From: Actimicrobium sp034313845
GTDB lineage: Bacteria > Pseudomonadota > Gammaproteobacteria > Burkholderiales > Burkholderiaceae_D
DNA: 64,000 nt
Strand: one strand, 5' to 3'
NCBI RefSeq assembly: GCF_034313845.1
Contig: NZ_JAVIWN010000003.1
The notes below the pieces were generated by a model that was not told where the DNA came from, made no database searches, and worked only from the letters and a program-made list of their open reading frames with translations. Shown here in pieces: positions 50,417-58,651 of this stretch; positions within the stretch are counted from its first letter, which is position 1, and every line of letters begins with the position of its first letter. A program made the translations under genes and the position numbers.

Positions 50417-51406
50417 TCAGTGCATGAACTGCCCGCTGGCACCGATCTGGGATGGCGGGATCTGATAGGCCTGCGGATAGCTGTTTTGTTGCTGGGCCGC
50501 GAGTTGCGCCAACTGTGCTTGCTGGATGGCTTGCTGTGCATAGGCTGCCGCCACCGGATCGGCATTGAACGGCAACAAGCGGCCGATCTGGCTGGCAACG
50601 CCGCCGATCGTGTTGCCCAGTCCTGCATTGCCGAACGCGCCACCGATGATGCCACCGAGTGGCTGTCCGACCTGACCGAGCAGGTTGCCAAACCAGCCTT
50701 GCGGAGCAAGTTGTTGCTGTTGCTGTGCTGCGGCTTGCTGCGCATAAGCCAGTGCCACCGGATCGGCATTGAACGGCAGCAGACGACCAAGCTGGCCGGC
50801 GATGCCGCCGATGGTATTGCCCAGTCCGGCATTGCCGAACGCGCCGCCAATTGCACCACCCAGCGGTTGCCCGACCTGACCGAGCAGGTTGCCAAACCAG
50901 CCTTGCGGGGCGAGCTGTTGTTGTAGTTGTGCCTGCTGGGCGGCTTGCTGGGCATAAGCCAGCGCCACCGGATCGGCATTGAACGGCAGCAGGCGACCAA
51001 GCTGACCGGCAATGCCGCCGATGGTATTGCCCAGTCCGGCATTGCCGAATGCGCCACCGATGGCACCGCCCAGCGGTTGTCCGACCTGACCGAGCAGATT
51101 GCCAAACCAGCCTTGCGGTGCGAGTTGTTGTTGCTGCAGTTGTGCCTGTTGGGCGGCTTGCTGCGCATAGGCCTGCGCGACCGGATCGTTACTGAATGGC
51201 AGCAGCGAGCCGCCGATGCCGCCGGCCAGTTGGCCGATTTGCGATCCGAGATTGGAGTTGCCAAATAATCCGCCGATGCCTCGACCGACCAGCCCGCCTA
51301 GCGGCGCGCCCAGCAAGCCGCCAAAAAATCCTTGCGGTGCCAGTTGTGATGGATACCCTGCCGCTGCGTTATATCCGGCCGGAAAATTTTGTTGAAATTC
51401 ATTCAT
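50417..51406 (-). CDS. Glycine-zipper protein of four tandem modules
   Basis: The 329-residue product is almost wholly repeats. After MNEFQQNFPAGYNAAAGYPS come four modules of about 68-73 residues, each with LAPQGWFGNLLGQVGQPLGG, IGGAFGNAGLGNTIGG, then LLPFNADPVALAYAQQAAQQ and a Gln-rich linker. The G-x-x-x-G patterns suggest membrane insertion or oligomer packing; the Gln/Ala stretch is likely helical. ATG 51406 is chosen because AGGA is eight bases upstream. No signal peptide or cysteine is seen. Function unknown; the neighbours suggest it may be the substrate or target of the subtilase. Confidence 0.75.
   Translation of the reverse strand: MNEFQQNFPAGYNAAAGYPSQLAPQGFFGGLLGAPLGGLVGRGIGGLFGNSNLGSQIGQLAGGIGGSLLPFSNDPVAQAYAQQAAQQAQLQQQQLAPQGWFGNLLGQVGQPLGGAIGGAFGNAGLGNTIGGIAGQLGRLLPFNADPVALAYAQQAAQQAQLQQQLAPQGWFGNLLGQVGQPLGGAIGGAFGNAGLGNTIGGIAGQLGRLLPFNADPVALAYAQQAAAQQQQQLAPQGWFGNLLGQVGQPLGGIIGGAFGNAGLGNTIGGVASQIGRLLPFNADPVAAAYAQQAIQQAQLAQLAAQQQNSYPQAYQIPPSQIGASGQFMH
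50500..51345 (-). repeat. Four tandem 204-218 bp repeats in the glycine-zipper gene
   Basis: Nearly identical DNA segments recur: the shared 14-mer GCCAAACCAGCCTT begins at about 50687, 50891 and 51101, and a diverged copy lies at about 51319. Near-identity at DNA level points to recent duplication or gene conversion. Confidence 0.9.
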
Positions 51407-51712
51407 GATCATTGTCCTCGTGATGTTGTGGTTATCGCGTGCAGTCCTCCCGCCAGCGGAGATTCGCTGGTTCCAATCGGGTTTGTTGAAAGCGACGGCG
51501 AGGTAATCTTCGGTGCGATGTCGTGTTTTTTCAACTGCACTTGAGGCATGTTTGCGTAGCGTCAAATTGAAGAGCGATCAGCAATGTTTGACAGAATTTA
51601 TCGTCGCCCAACCGCCGCGTGATGACTTGCGCAAGACGGTGCACGTGCGCGGCTACTTGGCCTCATACTGCGCGATTCCGATCGACAACAATCCTGCAAA
51701 GAACACGACGCA
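51407..51712. other. Divergent spacer between the glycine-zipper gene and the M48 peptidase gene
   Basis: About 305 bases carry no supported gene. Promoters for both directions should lie here, but no clear -35/-10 pair was placed and no inverted repeat was noted. Confidence 0.3.
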
Positions 51713-52588
51713 ATGAAAAAAATTACCAGATGGGCCTTGCTGGGTGCGGCGTTATGCTGCCTGGGACAGGTGGCGCTGGCCGCCCCGGTCGCCACGGAGG
51801 GACGCGGCATCAAGGTCAGTTGCAGTCATTTTCACGAGTCGGAAATCAGCCAGATTTACGTTCAGTCAAACACCGCGTCGGCCGAGCCAGTTGCGCTGGA
51901 GCGACTCAAGCGCCTCGGCTGCAAAATGACGGTAGCGGCGATGCAGGATGAGGCCGGTTCTGGCAAACGTCGTCTGCTCAACCAGCTGCCGTTTTATCTG
52001 GTCGATCGCACGGCCGGTGGTGGCGCACAGGAAGACCAGGCGGTATTCGTCTCCGATCTGGCCGGCACGGCGCGGCATGTCGACGTCGCGCTGAGCGCCT
52101 TCGCGCATTACGATGACGACGAACTGACGGCCTTGCTGGCGCATGAAATGAGTCATGCGATTTTGCGCCACGGGATGTGGAACTGGTTGCAACGGTGGCT
52201 GGAAATCCTGCTGCCGTGCGCCTTGTTTGGCGGTGCTGCTGCCTGGCTGGGCTGGCGTTTCGGACGCCAGCGGCGCGTCATCGTGGCGCTCGGCTGCGCA
52301 CTGGTCGGTGGCACATTCGGCGTCGCGATCGCGCAACCGCTTGGCGAGCGCAGTTGTTTGCGCGCCGACTTTGCGCGTGAGCGCGAACTGGAAGCCGATG
52401 CCTATGGCGTGCACCTGATGACGCACAGCCCCGGATGGACGCACCAGCAGGCGATCGCGGCTACTGGTAGCGCGTTGCGTAAAACGGCCGATGAGTCCGG
52501 TCAGCCCGGTTGTCGCATGAGCACTGTCGTGCTGCATCCGTCCCTGGCGGTCCGGTTATCGGCCCTGGCTACCAGCGGATCGCCATAA
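51713..52588 (+). CDS. M48-family zinc metallopeptidase with membrane segments
   Basis: The 291-residue product has a signal peptide (cleavage after about 23, VALA-AP). The zinc motif is HEMSH (His144, Glu145, His148), and the third ligand is the Glu at about 225 in RELEADAYG. Two hydrophobic helices (about 163-180 and 188-208) lie between these two motifs, as in HtpX-like M48 enzymes. Two cysteines near the N-terminus (37 and 70) may form a disulfide. It probably degrades misfolded or specific membrane or periplasmic proteins. It diverges from the glycine-zipper/subtilase unit. Confidence 0.85.
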   Translation: MKKITRWALLGAALCCLGQVALAAPVATEGRGIKVSCSHFHESEISQIYVQSNTASAEPVALERLKRLGCKMTVAAMQDEAGSGKRRLLNQLPFYLVDRTAGGGAQEDQAVFVSDLAGTARHVDVALSAFAHYDDDELTALLAHEMSHAILRHGMWNWLQRWLEILLPCALFGGAAAWLGWRFGRQRRVIVALGCALVGGTFGVAIAQPLGERSCLRADFARERELEADAYGVHLMTHSPGWTHQQAIAATGSALRKTADESGQPGCRMSTVVLHPSLAVRLSALATSGSP

Positions 52589-52636
52589 GCATTAACCGCA
52601 ATCCAGTGGCGTGCAACTGGATTGCGTGCAATTGAC

Positions 52637-54619
52637 TCAGGGCTTGGCGGTGTCGCCGAGCACAATGCCTTCACGCCGCGGGTCGGCACCGCCGATCAAG
52701 GCCTGGTTGCCGTTGACCACTTCGCGCACGATCGCACTGAGCCCGCTCGACTGTGCGGACACGTTGACGGTATGACCGAGGTTGCGCAAGCCGCGCACCA
52801 GTGCATCGTTATCGCCGGCCAGTCCGCCAGCCGGAATGCTGGTGTCGATGTTCGGATGTTCGCCGCCGACCACCAGCGTCGCATTGTTGGAGCCGAAGTC
52901 GACCATCGAGACGGCTTGCTGTGCATCGAGTTTCCAGTCCAGCGCGGCGACCAGGGTTTTCGCAACGTACTGGATGATGGTCGCGCCGCCCGGGGAACCG
53001 GTAGCCATGTAAAAGTCACCGCGCGTGCCATCGGCATTGCGCTTGAAGACCAGCGTCGGTGCCATCGAACTGCGTGGCCGCTTGCCCGGTTGCACGCGGT
53101 TAGCAACGGCCAATCCATCGATCATCGGTGCGGCACTGAAGTCGGTGAGCTGGTTATTAAGCAGAAAACCGTTGGTGAAATGGTAGGAGCCCAGGCCCGA
53201 TTCGATGGTGGTCGTCATCGACACGACGTTGCCGTACTTGTCGGTCAGCGACAGGTGGGTGGTGCCATGCTCGACCAGCATCGGCGCGGCCAGCGGCACC
53301 GGACCGAGATCACCGGCGGCGGCCGGCAACGGAATCGATGAAGTCGTGCTGATCAGGCGCGCACGCTGCGTCATGTACGGCTTGTTGATCATGCTGTCCC
53401 AGCTGTTACCGGGCAGCGCGACGAAGTCGGTGTCGGCCACGTACTTGTTGCGATCGGCATAGGCCAGGTTGCCAGCTTCGGCCATCAGGTGCACGCCCAG
53501 CACGCTGGGTTTGCCGCCGTTGATGTCGAGCGCACTGGGACCATAGCGCGACATGTCAAAGTTCTCGATGATGCCGAGGATTTGCGCGACGGCGATACCG
53601 CCGGATGACGGTGGCGGCATGCCGCAGACTTCAACGTCGCGATACGACGAACAGACCGGCGTACGTTTTTTGGCGCGATAGTTGGCCATGTCCGCCAGAG
53701 TCGTCAGGCCTGCCGTCGTGGTGCCGCCGTAGGTGCTGGCGATTTTTGCGACGATCGCTTGTGCGATCGGGCCATCCCCGTAAAACGCATCGGCACCCTT
53801 GCTGGCGATGCTGCTGAAGGTGCTGGCCAGCGCCGGATTGTTGATGAGGGAGTTGACCTTGCGCGGGCTGCCATCGGCATTGAGAAAATACGCCGCCATC
53901 TCCGGGTCGCGCCGGATGTTGGCGATGGTGCTCGCATCGCTGATCGAGGCGGCCATGCGCGGCGGGATCGGGAACCCGTCCGTGGCCAGTTTGATCGCCG
54001 GGTCGAACAAGTCCTTCCAAGGCAAGCGGCCATGTTCGTTGTGCGCCATTTCGAGGACGCGCAAGGTGCCTGGCGTACCGATCGAGCGACCGCTGCGGAT
54101 CGTGGTCGGAACGGGCGGGGTCTGGTCCGAGGCCGATTTCCATTGCAGATAATTTTCATCGGCGGCAGCCGGTGCCATTTCGCGTCCGTCGTAGGAGCTG
54201 ACCTCTTTGGAGGCGGCGTCGTAATACAGGATGAACGTGCCGCCGCCGATGCCGGAGGATTGCGGCTCGACCAGATTGAGCACCATTTGCGCAGCCACTG
54301 CCGCATCGATCGCCGTGCCGCCTTGTTTGAGCACGTCGCAGGCGGCCTTGGTCGAAGTCGGGTTATTGGTCACGGCCATGTAGGTCCTGGCCATCACGGC
54401 TTTTTTTGGCGCGTAGCCGGTAGCGATTTCCGGCGCACCCGGCGCGCCCGGCAGGATGACGGCCTCGCCGCCGGTGGTGCCGTCGAGTTCGCAGCCGGCC
54501 TGTGCGGAGAGCGGAATGCTGTCGCCGCCACAGGCACCGAGCGTGAGCGTGAGCACAGCGGCGATACTGCCGGCGCACATTTTTTTGACGGAAAAAGACG
54601 GTATGAAGGTCGGTTGCAT
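52637..54619 (-). CDS. ggt: Gamma-glutamyltransferase, lipoprotein form
   Basis: GGT hydrolyses or transfers the gamma-glutamyl group of glutathione in the periplasm. The 660-residue product has a lipoprotein signal with Cys in LTLTLGACGGD (about 31). AAVAAQMVLNLVEPQSSGIG, GGTFILYYD, YDGREMAPAA and VCGMPPPSSGGIAVAQIL are family blocks. The autoprocessing Thr lies in HGTTHLSLTDKYGNVVSMTT, and the substrate loop in GLGSYHFTNGF. ATG 54619 is chosen because GGAGAA precedes it; the frame is open to 54826 through a 12 bp tandem repeat. The gene looks intact. Confidence 0.92.
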   Translation of the reverse strand: MQPTFIPSFSVKKMCAGSIAAVLTLTLGACGGDSIPLSAQAGCELDGTTGGEAVILPGAPGAPEIATGYAPKKAVMARTYMAVTNNPTSTKAACDVLKQGGTAIDAAVAAQMVLNLVEPQSSGIGGGTFILYYDAASKEVSSYDGREMAPAAADENYLQWKSASDQTPPVPTTIRSGRSIGTPGTLRVLEMAHNEHGRLPWKDLFDPAIKLATDGFPIPPRMAASISDASTIANIRRDPEMAAYFLNADGSPRKVNSLINNPALASTFSSIASKGADAFYGDGPIAQAIVAKIASTYGGTTTAGLTTLADMANYRAKKRTPVCSSYRDVEVCGMPPPSSGGIAVAQILGIIENFDMSRYGPSALDINGGKPSVLGVHLMAEAGNLAYADRNKYVADTDFVALPGNSWDSMINKPYMTQRARLISTTSSIPLPAAAGDLGPVPLAAPMLVEHGTTHLSLTDKYGNVVSMTTTIESGLGSYHFTNGFLLNNQLTDFSAAPMIDGLAVANRVQPGKRPRSSMAPTLVFKRNADGTRGDFYMATGSPGGATIIQYVAKTLVAALDWKLDAQQAVSMVDFGSNNATLVVGGEHPNIDTSIPAGGLAGDNDALVRGLRNLGHTVNVSAQSSGLSAIVREVVNGNQALIGGADPRREGIVLGDTAKP

Positions 54620-54699
54620 GGAGTTCTCCGATGATGCTGCTTGATTTTCGTTGGGCGGGCAGGGTGCGATCTGACGTCGCAGTTCAGTACGGAATGCAG

Positions 54700-54759
54700 C
54701 GTGAATTGAGACGTGAATCGAAACGTGAATCGAAGCGTGAATTGACGTGTGAATTGAAG
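54700..54759. repeat. Five tandem 12 bp repeats upstream of ggt
   Basis: Five copies of the unit CGTGAATYGARN stand in tandem. Read on the ggt strand they would encode repeated Ser-Ile-His-Val/Ala/Thr if translation began further upstream, in frame with ggt. They probably lie in the 5' leader. Confidence 0.9.
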
Positions 54760-55073
54760 GGCGGTGGCGTCCCGTGACAAAAAAACGGGCGTCGCGAAAC
54801 GTGCATGATTCCGGATGGAAGGGCATGCGACAAGGGCGGGAAAAGAAGGTTGCCGCCGGTTAGCTACTTGTCGGTATTACACTTATACCCGATAACTTCG
54901 CCGGTCTGCACGGTCTATTTTCGTGACAGGGCAGCGCTGTTGGTGTCTTTTCATGAAGCACCGAAAGTACCGGATCGCGGTAGATGTTGACGTGATAGTG
55001 TGGCCGACGGGCAAGCGAAAACGCGCTGGTGAATGTGGTCCGCGATCCCGGTGTTCGCGTTGAAATGCCAGCC
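54760..55073. other. Spacer between the ggt leader and the channel gene
   Basis: Apart from a weak 5 bp stem (CCCGT at 54771-54775 with ACGGG at 54785-54789), nothing recognisable is seen in this stretch. Open frames here are short and unlike known families. Confidence 0.3.
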
Positions 55074-55835
55074 CTATTGACGGTCGACCGAAGGCGGATG
55101 GTCGGCGCGTTCGGTGAAGGTCGGCACCGGTAAGCTCCGGTTCAGTTCCTTGTGCAGCAGTGCAATCTCGTGACGCAGCGCGCGGATGTCCGCATGCAGC
55201 TCTTGCTGAAAATGTTTTACGTCTTCGCCAACAAACAGCGCTGCGATGCTGGCCGTGATCACTGAAAAAATCGCATAGCCGAGCAAGACGATGAAGACCG
55301 CAAACACACGCGAGGCATGGGTCGATGGCACCAGGTCGCCGTAGCCGACCGTGGCACCGGTGATGAAAGCCAGCCACAAGCCATCGGCATAGGTTAGTAC
55401 GCGCGGCTCCAGCCAGTAGAAACCGGCTCCCGCCAGCGCCAGCAGGATGATCGACAGCGCGATGATCTGCATCAGGTGCCTGGGCAGCGCCCACGGTGCC
55501 AGCAAGGTCGGGAAGCGCAGGAAGACAATTGCACTGTAAGTCAGACGCAGCCACCATTCCAGTTCCGACCACGGCGTGCCGGTCGGCCAGGCGCTGGCCA
55601 GTGCGCCCAGCAACAAGCCCGCATCGACCAGCGTGAAACGCCAGTCCGGTTCAATGCCGCGCCGGTACCACAGGTCGACCCCGACCAGCACGGCGGTGAC
55701 GGCGTAGAGCAGGCTGCCCATCCCGCGCAAGCGGGCATCGACATCATCAAGCAGCAGGTAGAACGCGGGTATCGACAGCACCAGCGCAACGAACAGGATG
55801 GGCCGGAAAGGGCTGGGGAGGCGGGATTTTTTCAT
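55074..55835 (-). CDS. Voltage-gated-like potassium channel protein
   Basis: The 253-residue product has N-terminal helices (about 12-30, 40-56, 66-82, 98-112) and a typical pore unit: helix 119-142, pore loop and filter TVGYGD (162-167), and last helix about 175-195. A C-terminal coiled-coil tail (about 205-235, HFQQELHADIRALRHEIALL) may help tetramer assembly. There is no RCK domain and the S4 arginine pattern is weak, so true voltage sensing is uncertain. Start ATG 55835 is chosen because the longer frame adds only an unlikely cysteine-rich leader. Confidence 0.85.
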   Translation of the reverse strand: MKKSRLPSPFRPILFVALVLSIPAFYLLLDDVDARLRGMGSLLYAVTAVLVGVDLWYRRGIEPDWRFTLVDAGLLLGALASAWPTGTPWSELEWWLRLTYSAIVFLRFPTLLAPWALPRHLMQIIALSIILLALAGAGFYWLEPRVLTYADGLWLAFITGATVGYGDLVPSTHASRVFAVFIVLLGYAIFSVITASIAALFVGEDVKHFQQELHADIRALRHEIALLHKELNRSLPVPTFTERADHPPSVDRQ

Positions 55836-55936
55836 GGTAACGGGCAGGTGAACCAGGAGGTCACAAGCATAGCAAGCGCGCACCCGCCTGCGCTAGCCGT
55901 CAATGCGGGCAAGATCAAACACTTGCCCGATTGCGG

Positions 55937-56638
55937 TTAGCTAGCTCGCGTGATCCCGAGGCCGTGCCGGATGCGTGCGCAGACGGCATCGGGCGAGCGC
56001 GAAATGACTTCGTCGGGTACGCCGAATTTTTCCGTCAGCCGCTGATGGTCTTCAAATCCGTACGACACCATGAACGGATGCATGCCGGTGTCGATGGCAG
56101 CGAGGTAATCGGTGTGCTCGTCACCAACCGCATAAGCACGCGCCGGGTTGATCAGGAAGTGGTTGCGGATGGCACGAAAGGCGGTCGACTTGGGCTGGCC
56201 CAGCGGCACGCAGGCAACCGTATCAAAGGCGTCGATATCAATCTGGTGGCGCGCAAACAGCTTGCCCAGCGTGACTGCCGGTTCGATTGTGACATTGCGC
56301 GTGACGAGGGCGACGCGCAGGTCGGGCGTGGCCAGCACATCGCGCAGCAGGTCGGCGAGGCCCGGATACATCACTGCTTCGTTACGATAGACATCGGTCA
56401 GCGTGGCGCGCAGCAGCTTGCGGTTTTGCTTGCCGAACTGCTTGCGCAAGTTGATCGGAAACTCCTTGATGCCACCGAGGTACTTGAGCAGCTTGCGGCG
56501 TTTCTGGAAATTTTCCAGCTTGCCGATATCCATCCCGTTGGCCGAAAAAGTCCGGTCAATGGCGCTAAAGCCATCGATCAATGTGCCGTCGGCATCGAAA
56601 ATGATCAGTCGCTCATCATTGGCGTAGTGGGGTGGCAT
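55937..56638 (-). CDS. HAD-superfamily hydrolase
   Basis: This 233-residue protein is a probable phosphatase. The four HAD motifs are visible: I in LIIFDADGTLIDG (nucleophile Asp and the second Asp), II in VALVTRNVT, III at GQPKSTAFRAI (Lys) and IV in AYAVGDEHTDYLAA. The insertion between I and II is alpha-helical (C1 cap type). The physiological substrate cannot be inferred. ATG 56638 (MPPHYANDERL) is preferred over a longer frame to 56683. Confidence 0.85.
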   Translation of the reverse strand: MPPHYANDERLIIFDADGTLIDGFSAIDRTFSANGMDIGKLENFQKRRKLLKYLGGIKEFPINLRKQFGKQNRKLLRATLTDVYRNEAVMYPGLADLLRDVLATPDLRVALVTRNVTIEPAVTLGKLFARHQIDIDAFDTVACVPLGQPKSTAFRAIRNHFLINPARAYAVGDEHTDYLAAIDTGMHPFMVSYGFEDHQRLTEKFGVPDEVISRSPDAVCARIRHGLGITRAS

Positions 56639-56853
56639 CAGGCGTCCGGTTTCTCGTAAAGGGCAGGGTTGCGCCCGTATCATAACTGCCGGAGCATGAC
56701 AGGTTGATTACTTGCGTATTACTCGCTTGCTACTCGCCCGCTACCTGGTCGCTTTTTCCCTCGAGAAATTCGCCACGGCTATGTGCGCTGTTGAACATAC
56801 GACGGTGATGCGGGCGGGTATCCTGCGCGGTATTCGAATATCACTGATCGGTA

Positions 56854-57189
56854 ATGTTGAACAACCACCAGTACAACCCGGGCAATTTGCTCAACGCGCT
56901 CAGTCAACTTTTGAAGCTGCGCAACGACGTCGAGCTGTCCAAATCACTGCACTTGTCGGAGGCGTTGATCGCGCTCATTCGTGAGGGTAGCCATCCGGTG
57001 ACGGGAGCCATCCTGATCGTCATGCACGAGGTCAGCCAGCTCACGATCACCGAGTTGCGCGCACTAATGGGCGATCGTCGCGGTTCCTGCCGGATGGCCT
57101 ATGGGCGACTTCGGCAGACCCTCAGACAGACCCTCAGACAGACCTCAGGGATGCCTTCAAGCAGACCTGTCGAAGCGCAGCTATCCTGA
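56854..57189 (+). CDS. Small helix-turn-helix (XRE-like) protein
   Basis: The 111-residue protein has a lambda-repressor-like HTH pattern (about 20-75): LLKLRNDVELSKSLHLSEAL, LIREGSHPVTGAILIVMHEV and TITELRALMGDRR. Its C-terminus carries the repeat RQTLRQTLRQT from three tandem 12 bp units and may be disordered. No good ribosome-binding site precedes ATG 56854, so expression is not certain. It lies 34 bases before the sorbosone-dehydrogenase-like gene and could regulate it. Confidence 0.6.
   Translation: MLNNHQYNPGNLLNALSQLLKLRNDVELSKSLHLSEALIALIREGSHPVTGAILIVMHEVSQLTITELRALMGDRRGSCRMAYGRLRQTLRQTLRQTSGMPSSRPVEAQLS
57115..57150 (+). repeat. Three tandem 12 bp repeats in the HTH gene
   Basis: CAGACCCTCAGA occurs twice exactly at 57115-57138, and a third unit CAGACCTCAGGG follows. 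It encodes the repeated Arg-Gln-Thr-Leu at the protein's C-terminus. Confidence 0.85.
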
Positions 57190-57223
57190 TCCCATTCATT
57201 CCTGTTCCAGAGAAAGAGTTCCC

Positions 57224-58561
57224 ATGACAAATTATCGAACCTTGCCACTGCGCCTGCCTCTGCTGATCGCACTGCTGTATGCGCCAGTCAGCCACGCTGC
57301 CGAAGTCCTTGCCGATCCCGGTTACGGCCCGAATCCGACCTTGCCGGAGCCAAGCAAGAGTGTCATTCCGACCGTCAACATCGCTTCCGCCAAAGGCTGG
57401 GCGCTGGGCGCGGCACCGACTCCGGCGGCAGGGCTGGCGGTCAATGCTTACGCCTCGGGTCTGGATCATCCGCGCTGGTTGTATGTGCTACCCAACGGTG
57501 ACGTGCTGGTCGCGGAGTCCAACACACCTGCCAACACGGACAAGCCATCCGGGTTCATCGGCACGATCAAGAGTTTTTTCATGGGCATGGCGATGAAACG
57601 CGCCGGCGCTGGCGTGACCAGTCCGAACCGCATCATCCTGCTGCGTGACACCAATGGCGATGGCACGGCGGAAACGCGCTCGGTGTTTCTGGCCGGCCTG
57701 AATTCGCCGTTCGGCATGGCGCTGGTCGGCAACGACCTGTATGTCGCCAATACCGACGCCGTGATGCGTTTCAAGTACACCGTCGGTGCGACCGAAATCA
57801 CCACGGATGGCGAGAAAGTCGCTGACCTGCCAGCCGGCGAGATCAATCATCACTGGACCAAGAATATCCTTGCCAGTACCGACGGCAAGCGGCTGTATGC
57901 CACCGTCGGTTCAAACAGCAATGTCGCTGAAAACGGTATCGAGGCCGAAGAAGGCCGTGCGGCCATCATGGAGATCGATCTCAAAAGCGGCAAGTCACGC
58001 GTGTTCGCCACCGGCTTGCGCAACCCGAACGGCATGGGCTGGGAGCCGAAAACCGGTGCCCTCTGGACCTCGGTCAACGAGCGCGACGAGCTGGGCAATA
58101 ACCTCGTACCGGATTACATCACCTCGGTCAAGGATGGCGGATTCTATGGCTGGCCTTACAGCTACTACGGTCAGCGCGTCGACATCCGCGTCACCCCGCA
58201 GCGCCCCGATCTGGTGGCGACCGCACTGGTGCCGGACTACGCGATGGGTTCGCATACGGCCTCGCTCGGCCTGACCTTCAACGAGAGTACGCTGCTGCCG
58301 AAAAAATACCTGGGCGGTGCCTTTGTGGGCCAGCATGGTTCATGGAATCGCAAGCCGGCCAGCGGCTACAAAGTGGCGTTCGTTCCGTTCACCGATGGCA
58401 AACCGGATGGCATGCCGCAAGACGTGCTGACCGGATTCCTGAACGCCGAAGGCGAAGCGCTGGGCCGGCCGGTTGGCGTGACGATTGATCGCAAGGGTGC
58501 CTTGCTGGTAGCTGATGATGTCGGTAACGTGGTGTGGCGCGTGACACCGGCAACGCCGTAA
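57224..58561 (+). CDS. PQQ-dependent sugar dehydrogenase-like protein (glucose/sorbosone type)
   Basis: The 445-residue product has a signal peptide (cleavage after SHA, about residue 24) and a six-bladed beta-propeller. Typical blocks are DHPRWLYVLPNGDVLVAES (about 80-98), INHHWTKNILASTDGKRLYA, GLRNPNGMGWEPKTGALWTS and FVGQHGSWNRKPASGYKV. Members oxidise aldose or sorbosone in the periplasm with PQQ. No pqq genes are in the window, so cofactor supply is unknown. ATG 57224 is preceded by AGAAAGAG. Confidence 0.85.
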   Translation: MTNYRTLPLRLPLLIALLYAPVSHAAEVLADPGYGPNPTLPEPSKSVIPTVNIASAKGWALGAAPTPAAGLAVNAYASGLDHPRWLYVLPNGDVLVAESNTPANTDKPSGFIGTIKSFFMGMAMKRAGAGVTSPNRIILLRDTNGDGTAETRSVFLAGLNSPFGMALVGNDLYVANTDAVMRFKYTVGATEITTDGEKVADLPAGEINHHWTKNILASTDGKRLYATVGSNSNVAENGIEAEEGRAAIMEIDLKSGKSRVFATGLRNPNGMGWEPKTGALWTSVNERDELGNNLVPDYITSVKDGGFYGWPYSYYGQRVDIRVTPQRPDLVATALVPDYAMGSHTASLGLTFNESTLLPKKYLGGAFVGQHGSWNRKPASGYKVAFVPFTDGKPDGMPQDVLTGFLNAEGEALGRPVGVTIDRKGALLVADDVGNVVWRVTPATP

Positions 58562-58651
58562 GAAGAGGACTAGCAGGAAGCGCCGAACCATGCGGTTCGG
58601 CGGAAGTTTCCGGACAACGCGGGCACGCTCATCACGTGCCCGCGTTGTCGT

